A stretch of DNA of 64,000 bases, from assembly GCF_040675465.1 (NCBI RefSeq), contig NZ_JBFAPA010000019.1:124001-188000 (forward strand), read 5' to 3'. Every line of letters starts with the position of its first letter. Position 1 is the stretch's first letter. The translations under genes were made by a program, and so were the position numbers. Under the pieces are notes generated by a model, which saw only the letters and a program-made list of their open reading frames with translations, did no database searches and was not told where the DNA came from. This document shows positions 9,114 to 18,351 of the stretch, piece by piece. This stretch comes from Kibdelosporangium sp040675465 (GTDB lineage Bacteria > Actinomycetota > Actinomycetes > Mycobacteriales > Pseudonocardiaceae).

Positions 9114-9347
9114 TCAGCGCGAGAACAGGTTCGAGAAGAAGTTCCACACCGCGTCCACCCCGCGGCCGACGACTTCGCCGACGATGTCGCCGAAGATCAC
9201 GCCGACCGCCGACCGGACGATGCGGTACAGCCAGCTCCTGCTTCGCGCCTGGATCGCGTTCTGGATGTCGCCATAGTAACGCCGGTCCATCTCGGCCTGC
9301 CGGCGGACCGCGGCGTCGAGTTCGGCTTGTGTGTAGTAGCGAGGCAC
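9114..9347 (-). CDS. small amphipathic protein beside a dynamin-like GTPase
   Basis: A 77-aa protein starting from GTG 9347 (MPRYYTQAELDAAVRRQAEM), ten bases after the end of the GTPase gene, with AGGGG upstream. The first half is a charged helix with an R-R-Y-Y-G-D pair. The second half (S-A-V-G-V-I-F-G-D-I-V-G-E-V-V and W-N-F-F-S-N-L-F) is amphipathic to hydrophobic and could bind membrane. The tight spacing suggests co-expression with the GTPase and perhaps a membrane-associated partner role. No family was recognised. Confidence 0.6.
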   Translation of the reverse strand: MPRYYTQAELDAAVRRQAEMDRRYYGDIQNAIQARSRSWLYRIVRSAVGVIFGDIVGEVVGRGVDAVWNFFSNLFSR

Positions 9348-9357
9348 TCCGGATCCC

Positions 9358-10338
9358 CTAGAGTTTCTGGTCGACCATGTCGAATACGGACTTTCCGAGC
9401 CGCCGGTCGAAGACGATCATGTTGCAGAACTCGCGCGCGGCCCCCAGCGAGACCTCGTTGAGCTGCTGGCCCGAGGTGAACTGCTGGAACCGGGCGATCG
9501 CGCCCCCGCCCAGCTTGTTGACGATGACGAGCAACAGCTGGGCGAGGTTGAACCTGAACAGCGACGAACACGAGATGACGCGGTGGTTGTCGTACAGGCG
9601 CTCGAACACGTCCGCGTGCCGCGGGTAGCGGGCGGACAGCTCGCTCGCCGCCTCCCGCGTGAGGATCCCGCGGTGGGTGACGACGTACTGGTCGGCCGTC
9701 ATCGAGGGCTCGTCGACCTCGAACGTGCCGTCGTGGAACGTCGTCGACTCGATCAGGTCGGCATGCGGCCGGATGAACGACTCCTGGAAGTACATCTCCT
9801 TGCGCGCCAGCAACTCGACCATCTCACCGACCGGTGCGAAGACGCCGCGATCGCCGGACTTGGCGAAGATCCACGGTGGCGGCGTCAGCAGATCGACCTT
9901 GGTGAGCACGAACGTCAGCTTGCTCATCAACGCGACCCGGGAAGCCGGGTCGTCGCCGAGGATCCGGTCGAGGGCCTGCTGGTCGTAGGCGACCGAACGG
10001 CTGTCGGCGTGAATCGCCCACACGACCACATCCGACTCGAGCAGCTTGACGCGATACTGCTCGACGTACGACTCGTCGACGTCGCCGGCCTCACCGATGC
10101 CGGGAAGATCGTAGAACCACAGTTCGCTCTTCCCGGCTCCGGAGACCACAACGCGTTGCACTTCTTTGGTGCATGGGCGCACCGGGTCGGTCCTGAGCTC
10201 GGTGCCGAAGAGGGCGTTGATCAACGAGGACTTGCCCGTTCCCGTCGTCCCCATGACCGACACGACGAAGGGCTTCGTCCGCTCGGCCTCCACCACGCCC
10301 CGGACAATGCCGTCGACTTCCCGCATTCTGGCGTCCAC
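9358..10338 (-). CDS. dynamin/Era-like GTPase
   Basis: A 326-aa P-loop GTPase. G1 is G-T-T-G-T-G-K-S-S-L-I-N-A-L-F-G, G3 is D-L-P-G-I-G and G4 is T-K-V-D. The N-terminal GTPase domain fills about residues 15-200. The C-terminal third is helical with a hydrophobic L-A-Q-L-L-L-V-I-V-N-K-L segment, as in small GTPases of the YfjP/dynamin-like group that act at membranes or in stress responses. GTG 10338 was chosen because GGGGAGAAG lies just upstream. It is followed by a small protein gene, probably co-transcribed. The exact cellular role cannot be read from sequence. Confidence 0.8.
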   Translation of the reverse strand: MDARMREVDGIVRGVVEAERTKPFVVSVMGTTGTGKSSLINALFGTELRTDPVRPCTKEVQRVVVSGAGKSELWFYDLPGIGEAGDVDESYVEQYRVKLLESDVVVWAIHADSRSVAYDQQALDRILGDDPASRVALMSKLTFVLTKVDLLTPPPWIFAKSGDRGVFAPVGEMVELLARKEMYFQESFIRPHADLIESTTFHDGTFEVDEPSMTADQYVVTHRGILTREAASELSARYPRHADVFERLYDNHRVISCSSLFRFNLAQLLLVIVNKLGGGAIARFQQFTSGQQLNEVSLGAAREFCNMIVFDRRLGKSVFDMVDQKL

Positions 10339-10488
10339 GTATCTCTTCTCCCCACGTCTTCTGCGGTTCACCGGCAATGGTTCGCGATCACGGCCGCGGG
10401 CACATCGGTGCGGGCACCTGTTCGCGGCCGGGCCGGCCTCAGGGCTGGCACTGATGCGCGGCCACCGCCGCGCGATCACGATCAGGTC

Positions 10489-10884
10489 GTGCGCAGCGTG
10501 CTGATCGTGGACGACAACGCCACCTTCAGGGCGGCCGCGCGCGGTGTCCTGGAGGCAGGCGGCTTCCGCGTCGTGGCCGAGGCAGACTCCGGTGCCGCGG
10601 CCGTCGAGGCCGCGGTGCGCACCCAGCCCGACGTGGTGCTCCTCGACATCGGCCTGCCGGACATGGACGGGTTCAGGACCTGCCGGCAGGTGCTGACGGC
10701 CGTGCCCACCACGATGGTCGTGCTGTGTTCGGTCCGGGATGCCGAAGAGTACGGCGACGCCGTCTCCCGGTCGTCCGCCGCCGGGTTCCTGCCCAAGGCC
10801 GCACTGTCGGGTTCCGCCCTGTCCCGGATCATCACCGCGGCGACCAACGATTCCCGCCCCGGACATCCACCAGGCCAGGGCTAG
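10489..10884 (+). CDS. stand-alone receiver-domain protein
   Basis: A 131-aa single-domain response regulator starting at GTG 10489 (MRSVLIVDDNATFRAA). It has the acidic pair V-D-D, phospho-acceptor Asp in V-V-L-L-D-I-G-L-P-D-M, a Ser in V-V-L-C-S-V and Lys in F-L-P-K-A. No output domain follows. No kinase is coupled to it. It lies upstream of an OmpR-type pair, separated by 93 bp. It may relay phosphate or compete for it, but its partner is unknown. Confidence 0.75.
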   Translation: MRSVLIVDDNATFRAAARGVLEAGGFRVVAEADSGAAAVEAAVRTQPDVVLLDIGLPDMDGFRTCRQVLTAVPTTMVVLCSVRDAEEYGDAVSRSSAAGFLPKAALSGSALSRIITAATNDSRPGHPPGQG

Positions 10885-10977
10885 CGCACGCGGGCAGCAG
10901 TTCGACAGTTGTGTGACGGTTCGTCTACTGGACTGTACGGCGGGCCGGGGATCGCTGGATCTGGATATCGTGGGGGT

Positions 10978-11667
10978 GTGTCCGTTGTTTTGCTGATCGA
11001 GGATGACGAGGCGCTGGCGGAGGCGTTGTCGTTCGCGCTGCGGGGGCTCGGCCATCAGGTTCGCCATGCGGGTACGGGGGAACGGGCCTTGGGGGTGTTG
11101 TTCGGCGAAGGCGCTGAGGTGGATGTGGTGCTGCTGGACGTCATGCTGCCGGGGATCGACGGGTTCGAGGTGTGCCGCCGGATCCGGGTCAAGAGCATGG
11201 TGCCGGTGATCCTGCTGACCGCACGCGGCGACCCGGTGGATGTGGTGGTGGGCCTCGAGTGCGGTGCCGACGACTACGTGGTCAAACCCACCGAGCCGCG
11301 CATCCTCGACGCCCGAATGAAAGCGATCCTGCGCCGGTCGGTGCCGGTCCCCACGCCGTGCGATCCGGTGCTGCGGGTGGGTGATCTCGACATCGACGGC
11401 GAGGCCATGACGGTGCGCCGCGAAGGTGTGGAGCTGAGCCTGACCGCCACCGAACTGCGGCTGCTGCTCGAGTTCGCGGCCCATCCCGGGCAGGTGCTGA
11501 GCCGTCAGGTTCTGCTCAAACGGGTCTGGGACTACGGGTATGTGGGCGACTCCCGGATCGTCGACGCCGCGGTGGCGCGGCTGCGGGCCAAGGTGGAACC
11601 GGACCCGGCCAACCCGGCGCTGCTGCGCACGGTCCGCGGCATGGGATACCGCCTGGTGAAGCCATGA
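10978..11667 (+). CDS. OmpR/PhoB-family response regulator
   Basis: A 229-aa regulator with receiver residues E-D-D near the start, the phospho-acceptor Asp in D-V-V-L-L-D-V-M-L-P and the late Lys in Y-V-V-K-P. A C-terminal winged helix follows, with L-T-A-T-E-L-R-L-L-L-E-F, R-Q-V-L-L-K-R-V-W-D-Y-G and V-R-G-M-G-Y-R-L. GTG 10978 directly follows a G-rich ribosome binding site. It overlaps the next gene by ATGA, so it pairs with the downstream histidine kinase. Confidence 0.92.
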   Translation: MSVVLLIEDDEALAEALSFALRGLGHQVRHAGTGERALGVLFGEGAEVDVVLLDVMLPGIDGFEVCRRIRVKSMVPVILLTARGDPVDVVVGLECGADDYVVKPTEPRILDARMKAILRRSVPVPTPCDPVLRVGDLDIDGEAMTVRREGVELSLTATELRLLLEFAAHPGQVLSRQVLLKRVWDYGYVGDSRIVDAAVARLRAKVEPDPANPALLRTVRGMGYRLVKP

Positions 11668-13040
11668 GGCGGCTGGGGCTGCGGGCCCGGATCATCGCGG
11701 CCGTGGTGCTGGTGACCCTGACCGCGACCGTCGCCATGGCGTTCACCGCGTATCTGTTGCAGGAGAACAAGACCAAGGAACGGTTCGCCCGCGCGGCCAC
11801 GGCGGAGTTCGACACCGACATCCACCAGGCCACCGAGAAGGCGTGGCCGCAGTCCTCCCCGGTGCAGTTGAACGCCATGAGCACGTACATGGGCAACGAG
11901 GCCGGGACCACCTGGTCGGTGCTCAACCTCGAACGCGTGGTGGAACTCAAGGCGCGGTCCACGGACCACAAGATCGTGGTCGGTGGCCCGACCCCGGGCC
12001 TGTTGCTGGGGACCCGGGTCACGGCCATCCCGGTCTCGGTGCTCGACCAGCCGCAGACCCGGCGGGAACAGGAGATGGGCTCCTGGTACGTGATCAGCCA
12101 GCAGGTCGGTTCCACCTCGGTGCTGCTCGTCAAGTTCTACGACCTGCAGCCGATGCGGGACGACCTGTCCACCCTGCGCTGGCAGCTGGCGTTCGTGGCG
12201 ACTGTGGTCGCCCTGCTCGGTGTCGGGGCCGCCCTGCTCGCCGCCGGCCGGATCCACCGCCCCGTGCGGCACGCCGCGGCGGCGGCCCAGTCGGTCGGCG
12301 ACGGCCGGTTCGACGTCCGCCTGCCGGTGCGGGGACGCGACGAGCTGGCCAACCTCGCGGACTCGTTCAACGCGATGGCAGGCCGGCTGCAGGCCAAGGA
12401 CGAGCAGCAGCGCCGGTTCGTCTCGGACGTGGCCCATGATCTGCGGACTCCGGTGGCCTCCGTGGTGGCCGCCGCGGACAGCCTCCAGGACGACGACCCG
12501 GCGGTCCGCGCCCGTTCGGCGGAACTCATCGGCACGCAGTCGCGGCGGCTGGCCAGGCTCGTGGAGGACCTGCTGGAGATGTCCCGGTTCGACGCGGGTG
12601 TGCTCGTCCTGGAACCCGAACCGGTGGACCTGCCCGCGATGGTGGCTGACGCGGTCGAACTGACCGCTCCGGACGCCCACGTGACCGTGTCGGCCGAAGG
12701 CGACACGGTCATCGAGGGCGACCCGCGCCGGTTGCACACGGTCGTCTGCAACCTGCTGGCCAACGCCGTCCATCACGGCGCCGAACCGGTCTGTGTCACG
12801 ATCGACGGCACCCAGCCGGACAAGGTGACCATCTCCGTGGCCGACTCCGGCCCGGGGATCCCGGCCGAGGTGCACCCGATCCTGTTCGACCGGTTCACCC
12901 GCGGCGACCGGGCCCGCCGCCCCTCCGAGGGCAGCGGGCTGGGCCTGGCGATCGCGCGGGAGAACGTGCGGCTGCACGGCGGGCGGATCGAAGCGTCCAC
13001 CGAGGACGGTGCGGTGCTCACGGTGACGTTGCCCCGTTGA
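11664..13040 (+). CDS. OmpR-type sensor histidine kinase
   Basis: A 458-aa two-TM sensor. TM1 covers about residues 10-30, an extracytoplasmic loop about 31-170 and TM2 about 175-195. A HAMP linker follows, then HisKA with V-S-D-V-A-H-D-L-R-T-P-V carrying the phospho-acceptor His, then HATPase_c with N-L-L-A-N-A-V-H-H, D-S-G-P-G-I and G-S-G-L-G-L-A-I-A. It is translationally coupled to the response regulator before it. The last 23 bp overlap convergently with the glycosyltransferase gene. The ligand is unknown. Confidence 0.92.
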   Translation: MRRLGLRARIIAAVVLVTLTATVAMAFTAYLLQENKTKERFARAATAEFDTDIHQATEKAWPQSSPVQLNAMSTYMGNEAGTTWSVLNLERVVELKARSTDHKIVVGGPTPGLLLGTRVTAIPVSVLDQPQTRREQEMGSWYVISQQVGSTSVLLVKFYDLQPMRDDLSTLRWQLAFVATVVALLGVGAALLAAGRIHRPVRHAAAAAQSVGDGRFDVRLPVRGRDELANLADSFNAMAGRLQAKDEQQRRFVSDVAHDLRTPVASVVAAADSLQDDDPAVRARSAELIGTQSRRLARLVEDLLEMSRFDAGVLVLEPEPVDLPAMVADAVELTAPDAHVTVSAEGDTVIEGDPRRLHTVVCNLLANAVHHGAEPVCVTIDGTQPDKVTISVADSGPGIPAEVHPILFDRFTRGDRARRPSEGSGLGLAIARENVRLHGGRIEASTEDGAVLTVTLPR

Positions 13041-14694
13041 CCTGTCCTGCCCGCAGCGTCTCCCCGCAGGAGCGGCGCGGCAGCTCCCCGATCCGCCGGT
13101 CGATCTCGGGAACGGCCTTGGCCGCGTAACGCCGTGCCCGCTGCAGCCGGGCGAGATCGGGCACGGCGTCCTTGCGGACCCAGTCGCTGGCCTGGTCGTG
13201 CCGGTAGATCTCGTAGTAGTCCCGTTCGATCCGGGGATCGAGGGCCACACCGGTGCCGCCGTTCCACACCCCGTGCGAGACAATGAAAGTCGGCCGCGCC
13301 ACGTCGAAAACGTAGTCACGCAGACCGGCCATGTCGTCGTCCCTGGTGTACTCCGCGATCCTGGTGTCAGCGAGCCCGGCCATGTCCACGATCGAGAGCC
13401 TGGTGGTCATCGCGAGCCCGCCGAGGTCCGGTGCGAGCACGGACGCGTTGCCCAGACCGAGGGTGTCCGCGTACTGGTTGACCATCCGGCCATAGCGTTC
13501 GGCCACCAGACACATCGGAAACGTTGGCTTGTCGTGGAACTCCTTGGCCGAGCCGACGAATCCCGTGCCCGCGGCGACTATGGCGATGATGACCGGGACC
13601 GCCGCGATGTATCTCAGCCGCATCACCACTTTCCCGGCCGCGATCACGCCGATCAACGCCGACAACGCCCAGATCGGGGTGGCGAAACGGTGTTGGGCCA
13701 TCCAGTCCGGTTCGAGTGCCGCGTAGGCCAGGACCGCGAGCGTCCAGGGCACGGCGAGCGCCACGAACCCACCGTTGAACCACCCCGGCCGGACGGCCGC
13801 CATGACCAGGAGAGCCACCAAGACGACCGCTGCCGGGATGCCGACGTACATGATCACGGGCCCCAGCCGCATCAAGTCGCTCGGCAGCGGAAACCCCTGA
13901 TGCTTGGCCACCGCGGTGTTCGGCACGAGAATCCCGAACGTCGCCAGGCGCCACACGAGATATCCGCCGAATGGCACGGCGAACGCGAGAAAGGACAGCG
14001 CGGCGAACCGAACTCCCTTGCGCAGGCACAGGACCAGGACCAGCGGGTAGGCCAGGAGGTAGATCAGCCCGTCGGGTCTGGTCAGCGCGGCGACCGCGGC
14101 CACTCCCCCGGCCAGCACGGCGACTTTGGCGGTGTCCAACCGGTTGTCGAGCGCCGCGTGGAACAACACCCCGGCGAGCGCGACCACCGCGAGCGCGAAC
14201 AACGAGTTCTCCAGGCCGGAGAAACACCAGATCACAAAGGACGGAATGGCCGCCAGCACGCAGCCGACCGCCCCCGTGACCGCAGCCGGACGACGGGAAA
14301 CCCGGCGGGCCACCGTGAAGCACACCGCCAGCAGCCCGGCACAACACAAGGCGGCCAACGCCTTCGGAAACAAGATGTAGTCCGGTATCCCGAACAACGT
14401 ACCGCGGTCGAACACCCCGAAGAACCGCCCGATCACCAGCAAAAGCAACCACGCGGGGTTGGAGAACCCTTCCACGGCAACGGCGCCGGGATGCACCACC
14501 GGCCCCAGCCCCTCCGCGATGTTTCGTGCGTAGGCAAAGGTGATCGCCGCGTCGTCGACGATCCAGCTGCCGTACAGACTGGCGTGCCAGACCAGCAACC
14601 CCGTCCCCGCAACGACAGCGAGCGCTCCCGCCCGCCAAGGCCGACTTGTTTCCGTTGGTATCGCTGGAGAATCACCCAGTGCGATCGATGGCAT
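13018..14694 (-). CDS. GT-C membrane glycosyltransferase, AftB-like
   Basis: A 558-aa protein with about ten membrane helices and a soluble C-terminal part after about residue 380. The first loop contains W-I-V-D-D-A-A-I-T-F-A-Y-A-R-N followed by P-G-A-V-A-V-E-G-F-S-N-P, the acidic loop pattern of GT-C enzymes related to mycobacterial AftB, which adds terminal arabinose using decaprenyl-phosphoarabinose. This suggests cell-envelope polysaccharide assembly on the extracytoplasmic side. ATG 14694 is the natural start of the conserved frame. It overlaps the kinase gene tail-to-tail. Donor and acceptor cannot be read from sequence. Confidence 0.75.
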   Translation of the reverse strand: MPSIALGDSPAIPTETSRPWRAGALAVVAGTGLLVWHASLYGSWIVDDAAITFAYARNIAEGLGPVVHPGAVAVEGFSNPAWLLLLVIGRFFGVFDRGTLFGIPDYILFPKALAALCCAGLLAVCFTVARRVSRRPAAVTGAVGCVLAAIPSFVIWCFSGLENSLFALAVVALAGVLFHAALDNRLDTAKVAVLAGGVAAVAALTRPDGLIYLLAYPLVLVLCLRKGVRFAALSFLAFAVPFGGYLVWRLATFGILVPNTAVAKHQGFPLPSDLMRLGPVIMYVGIPAAVVLVALLVMAAVRPGWFNGGFVALAVPWTLAVLAYAALEPDWMAQHRFATPIWALSALIGVIAAGKVVMRLRYIAAVPVIIAIVAAGTGFVGSAKEFHDKPTFPMCLVAERYGRMVNQYADTLGLGNASVLAPDLGGLAMTTRLSIVDMAGLADTRIAEYTRDDDMAGLRDYVFDVARPTFIVSHGVWNGGTGVALDPRIERDYYEIYRHDQASDWVRKDAVPDLARLQRARRYAAKAVPEIDRRIGELPRRSCGETLRAGQVNGATSP

Positions 14695-15002
14695 GCCGCC
14701 AAGCTACGAACGGCTGATGCGCCTCCCGTGCCAGCGTGGCGACAGTCGGTCAACAGTCCCGCACGAATGTGACAGCCCCGCAGCCCGCGGCCAGGCATCG
14801 GGGAGTTGCCGGGCTCCTGCCCGAACCGGCCGACGTCGAGGTGGTTCGATCGGTACGGCGGAGGGCGCTTGGGCCACTCCCCGGTCGCACGGCCCGGTTC
14901 GAGGTGGAGGGCGCCGACCTGGCTCCGGCAACCGGGCAGAGGCTTGACCTCGACCAGACCGTCCACTTTGGACCAACTCCGACCAGTCACCCAGCCGGTG
15001 TC
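14695..15002. other. 308-bp intergenic stretch
   Basis: This lies between two minus-strand genes, upstream of the glycosyltransferase and downstream of the PucR-type regulator. Open frames here are high-GC shadows without a ribosome binding site. It probably holds the glycosyltransferase promoter, but no clear consensus was found. Confidence 0.4.
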
Positions 15003-16811
15003 TCAGGACGGCGCCGTCGCGATCGCCCTGAGTTGGTGCAGCCGAAGGCCGAGTTGCAACTCCAGGTCGTCGTTCTCGTGCCGCCAGTCGATGCCGAGCA
15101 CGGTTGCGGCCCGGTCCAGGCGCTTGAGCAGGGTGTTGACGTGGAGGTGCAGCGCTCGGGCGGTTGCCGCGACGTTGGCGCGATGCAGGTAGTAGGCGCT
15201 GAGGGTGGCCACGAGGTCGGTGCTGCGCCGTTGGTCGTAGTCGAGCAGCGGGCCTATCGCACCGGAGATGAACCGGTCGAGCTCGCGGACCCGTTCGGTG
15301 TCGAAGATCATGGCGTAGAGGGCGTACCGGCCCGTTGTGGCGCCGATGTCGGTGTGGCCGATCGCCCGCATCACCGCGCCACAGCGGCTGCTCAGCGAGA
15401 AGGCGCGGGACCAGTCGTGGTTGACCGCGCGTTCCGCCACAACGATGACCGGGGCGCCCAGCGTGCGGCGCAGTCTACTGTGGACTTCCTGGACGGTCTG
15501 GGTGTCGTCGGCGCTGTGCAGGATCATCGTTGCCCTGCCTAGGTGTTCCCCGGCCAGGCCGGAGCGGTCCCGGGCGATGTCGTGCAGGTGCCGCACGAGA
15601 TCCGTGGAGGACGAGGTGGCACAGTCCGCCACCAGGACCAGGTTCAGGCGGTCGGCGTCGATGTTGCGGGCCCGGGTCCGGGCGCGCTGGGCCGGGCTGA
15701 TCCCGGGGCTGCCGAGCATCAGCTCGGTCAGCAGCTCCCCGCTCAGGCGCTCGCTGGCCTCGGCGACGGCCCGCTCCTTGAGGATCAGCAAGCCCAGGAT
15801 GTGCGTGGCCCGCTCGACCGTTCGCAGGTCCATCTCGTCCGGGGACCCGGACCGGCTCCACGCCAGTGCGCCGAGATAACTGTCGCCCGCCTGGATCGAG
15901 GCGACACTGCGGGTGACTCCGTCGGTTTCGACCGAGGTCGTGCACCGGCCTGAGCGGTGTGCGTTCTCAACGGCCTCGGCCAAGTCGGCCTCCGGCGGAG
16001 TCCGGCACGGACCCGACACCGAGTCCCGGTGGACGACAGTGCCACCAGCCCGGTCGAGAAGGGTGACGCTGCCGCCCAGCTGATCGGCGAGAAGCTGCGC
16101 CACATCACCAGGTGTCCCGCCCCGCAACACAACACCGGTCAGGGCCTCATGGATCGCTTGTGCTCGTTCCACGACGGCCACGTGGTCCTCGATCTTGCGG
16201 TACGCGACCCGCAGCTCCTGCAAGGCGGTCTGGCTCGCCTCGTACAGGTGGGCGTTGTCGAGGGCGACCGCGGCGTGATCGGCGAACGCGCTCAGCAGCG
16301 CGATCTCGTCGGCCTGGAACGATCGCTCGGACCGGTCGGCGGCGAACAGCGCGCCCACCACTTCGCCCCGGATGACCAGTGGCACACCGAGAAGGGCGAC
16401 GAGCGCCTCGGTGACGACCAGGCGGTCGAAGTTCGGATCGTGCTCGATCACCGTCGATGCCGCGTAGTTGCGCACCCAGTGCGGGCTCCGGGAGGCCAGC
16501 ACCTTGCCGCCGAGCCCCACGTTGGCCGGGATGCACGCGGTGAGGAACGACGGCGAGATCGTGCCCTCCGACGCCCTGGCCGACAGTTTGCCGTCCGGGC
16601 CGACCAGCGAGAGGTAGGTGAAGTCGGTGCCGATCAGGTCGTGGGCGTGCTGGACGATCGACTGCAGCACCTCGTCGAGCTCGCCCAGGGCGGTGAGCGA
16701 CTTGGCGGTCGCGTACAACGACGCCAGTTCGCGCTGGCGGCGCACGAGTGCGCGCGAGTCCGCCTCGCCGTCGGAGTCACCGGCCGCGGTGCCGTCCATC
16801 CTCAGCGCCAT
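15003..16811 (-). CDS. GAF-domain PucR/CdaR-type transcriptional regulator
   Basis: About 602 aa. An N-terminal GAF domain (about residues 35-190, with Y-L-S-L-V-G-P-D-G and A-D-H-A-A-V-A-L-D-N-A) is followed by a helical linker, a middle sensory domain and a C-terminal PucR-type HTH (L-S-A-Y-Y-L-H-R-A-N-V-A-A-T-A-R-A-L-H). Such proteins often regulate catabolic or transport genes by sensing small aromatics. ATG 16811 touches its GAGGAGGG motif, so ATG 16799 may be the real start. It is divergent from the MHS transporter, with a shared promoter region at 16812-16949, and probably controls the transporter/esterase pair. Confidence 0.8.
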   Translation of the reverse strand: MALRMDGTAAGDSDGEADSRALVRRQRELASLYATAKSLTALGELDEVLQSIVQHAHDLIGTDFTYLSLVGPDGKLSARASEGTISPSFLTACIPANVGLGGKVLASRSPHWVRNYAASTVIEHDPNFDRLVVTEALVALLGVPLVIRGEVVGALFAADRSERSFQADEIALLSAFADHAAVALDNAHLYEASQTALQELRVAYRKIEDHVAVVERAQAIHEALTGVVLRGGTPGDVAQLLADQLGGSVTLLDRAGGTVVHRDSVSGPCRTPPEADLAEAVENAHRSGRCTTSVETDGVTRSVASIQAGDSYLGALAWSRSGSPDEMDLRTVERATHILGLLILKERAVAEASERLSGELLTELMLGSPGISPAQRARTRARNIDADRLNLVLVADCATSSSTDLVRHLHDIARDRSGLAGEHLGRATMILHSADDTQTVQEVHSRLRRTLGAPVIVVAERAVNHDWSRAFSLSSRCGAVMRAIGHTDIGATTGRYALYAMIFDTERVRELDRFISGAIGPLLDYDQRRSTDLVATLSAYYLHRANVAATARALHLHVNTLLKRLDRAATVLGIDWRHENDDLELQLGLRLHQLRAIATAPS

Positions 16812-16949
16812 CCCTCCTCAGCACCTGGGTGGGTGAAACACCCACCGAACCGGTGTGAGACGTGTGTGATGCGTACCTCAGCCACAGCCTAACCGCGTCC
16901 TAACATGACCGTCATCACTTTGCCTGTGCTACCGACAAAGGCGGCATGT

Positions 16950-18317
16950 ATGGGAACCCCGGTCACCCAGCCCGGAGAACAGTCCGGCTTGTCCACGCCC
17001 CGGCGCCGGGCCTACCGCAAGCTGCTGGCCGCGGGGCTCATCGGCAGCTCGATCGAGTGGTACGACTTCTTCCTCTACGGCACCGCCGCCGCACTGGTGT
17101 TCCCCAAGGTGTTCTTCCCGCACTCGTCGGCGCTGACCGGGACCCTCCTTGCCTTCAGCACCTTCTGGGCCGGCTTCGTGGCGCGGCCGATCGGCGGGGT
17201 GCTCGCCGGGCACTTCGGTGACAAGTACGGGCGCAAACCGGTCGTCGTCGCCTGCCTGGCGCTGATGGGGGCCGCGACCTTCCTGATCGGCTGCCTGCCC
17301 AGCGCGTCCGCCATCGGCGCGCTCGCCCCGGCGCTGCTGGTCGCATTGCGCTTCCTGCAAGGGATCGCGGCCGGTGGTCAGTGGGGCGGGATCGTGCTGC
17401 TGCTCACCGAGTCCACCGGCCCCAAGCGGCGCGGCTTCGCCGGTACCTTCGGGCAGACCAGCGTCCCGGTCGCCGTGATCATCTCCAACCTGATCTTCGT
17501 GGCCGCCAGCGGGGTGATGCCCAACGACGCCTTCCTCAGCTGGGGCTGGCGGATCCCCTTCCTGGTCAGCGTCGTGATGTTCGCGGTGGTCGTCTACATC
17601 CAGGCCAAAGTGGAGGACACGCCGGAGTTCCGCGAGCTGCAGCAGGAGGCCTCGCAGACCGCGGTTGTCCGGGCTCCGTTGGCCCAGGTCATCCGCGCCA
17701 AGTGGGCGACCATCCTGCTCGGCTGCGGGCTGCTGTCGGCCACCAACAGCCTTTTCTACGTCAGCATCTCCGGACTGCTGAGCTACGGCACCGGTACCCT
17801 CGGCCTCGCGCGCAACTCCCTGCTCGCGGTGGTGCTGGGCGCTTCCGTGGCGATGCTCGTGGTGCTGCCCTGGTCCGGCCACATCTCGGACAAGGTGGGC
17901 CGCCGTCCGCTGATCCTGATCGGCGGCCTGGGTGTCGCGGTGTGGGCCTTCCCCTACTTCGGGCTCGTCGGCACCGCGTCGCTGCCGCTGATCTTCGTCG
18001 CGGTGACCGTGGGGTTCGTCTTCCAGTGCCTGACCTACGGCCCGATCGCGAGCTTCCTCGGCGAACTGTTCGCACCCAACGTCCGTTACTCGGGCGCGTC
18101 ACTGGCCTACCAGCTCTCCGCGATCATCGTCAGCGGTGGCACACCGTTCCTCATGACAGCACTCATCGCGAACACGGGGAGCACCGCGCCGGTCGCGGCC
18201 TACATCACCGCGATGGGCCTGATCACCTTTGCCAGCGCGTGGTTCCTGCCCGAGACCAACACCGCCGAGATCCGCCGGGACCCACATGCCATCCCAGGCA
18301 CTCACCTTTACGGCTGA
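16950..18317 (+). CDS. MHS-family MFS transporter
   Basis: A 455-aa twelve-TM proton symporter-type carrier. It has the MHS-family start (S-S-I-E-W-Y-D-F-F-L-Y-G), the G-x-x-x-D-R/K-x-G-R-R/K signature as G-D-K-Y-G-R-K-P and again S-D-K-V-G-R-R-P between TM8 and TM9. MHS carriers import organic acids, betaines or aromatic acids. ATG 16950 is preferred, with AAAGGCGG upstream; an in-frame ATG at 16905 would add 15 residues. Together with the PucR regulator and a secreted tannase/feruloyl esterase, uptake of a released aromatic acid is the simplest reading. Confidence 0.85.
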   Translation: MGTPVTQPGEQSGLSTPRRRAYRKLLAAGLIGSSIEWYDFFLYGTAAALVFPKVFFPHSSALTGTLLAFSTFWAGFVARPIGGVLAGHFGDKYGRKPVVVACLALMGAATFLIGCLPSASAIGALAPALLVALRFLQGIAAGGQWGGIVLLLTESTGPKRRGFAGTFGQTSVPVAVIISNLIFVAASGVMPNDAFLSWGWRIPFLVSVVMFAVVVYIQAKVEDTPEFRELQQEASQTAVVRAPLAQVIRAKWATILLGCGLLSATNSLFYVSISGLLSYGTGTLGLARNSLLAVVLGASVAMLVVLPWSGHISDKVGRRPLILIGGLGVAVWAFPYFGLVGTASLPLIFVAVTVGFVFQCLTYGPIASFLGELFAPNVRYSGASLAYQLSAIIVSGGTPFLMTALIANTGSTAPVAAYITAMGLITFASAWFLPETNTAEIRRDPHAIPGTHLYG

Positions 18318-18351
18318 CGGAAACGCTTGCGAGACCGGGAAAGAGGCCAGC

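Noticed and set aside
9358..11484. A 708-aa version of the GTPase
   Set aside because: The upstream part overlaps two plus-strand receiver genes and has no domain; GTG 10338 has a proper ribosome binding site.
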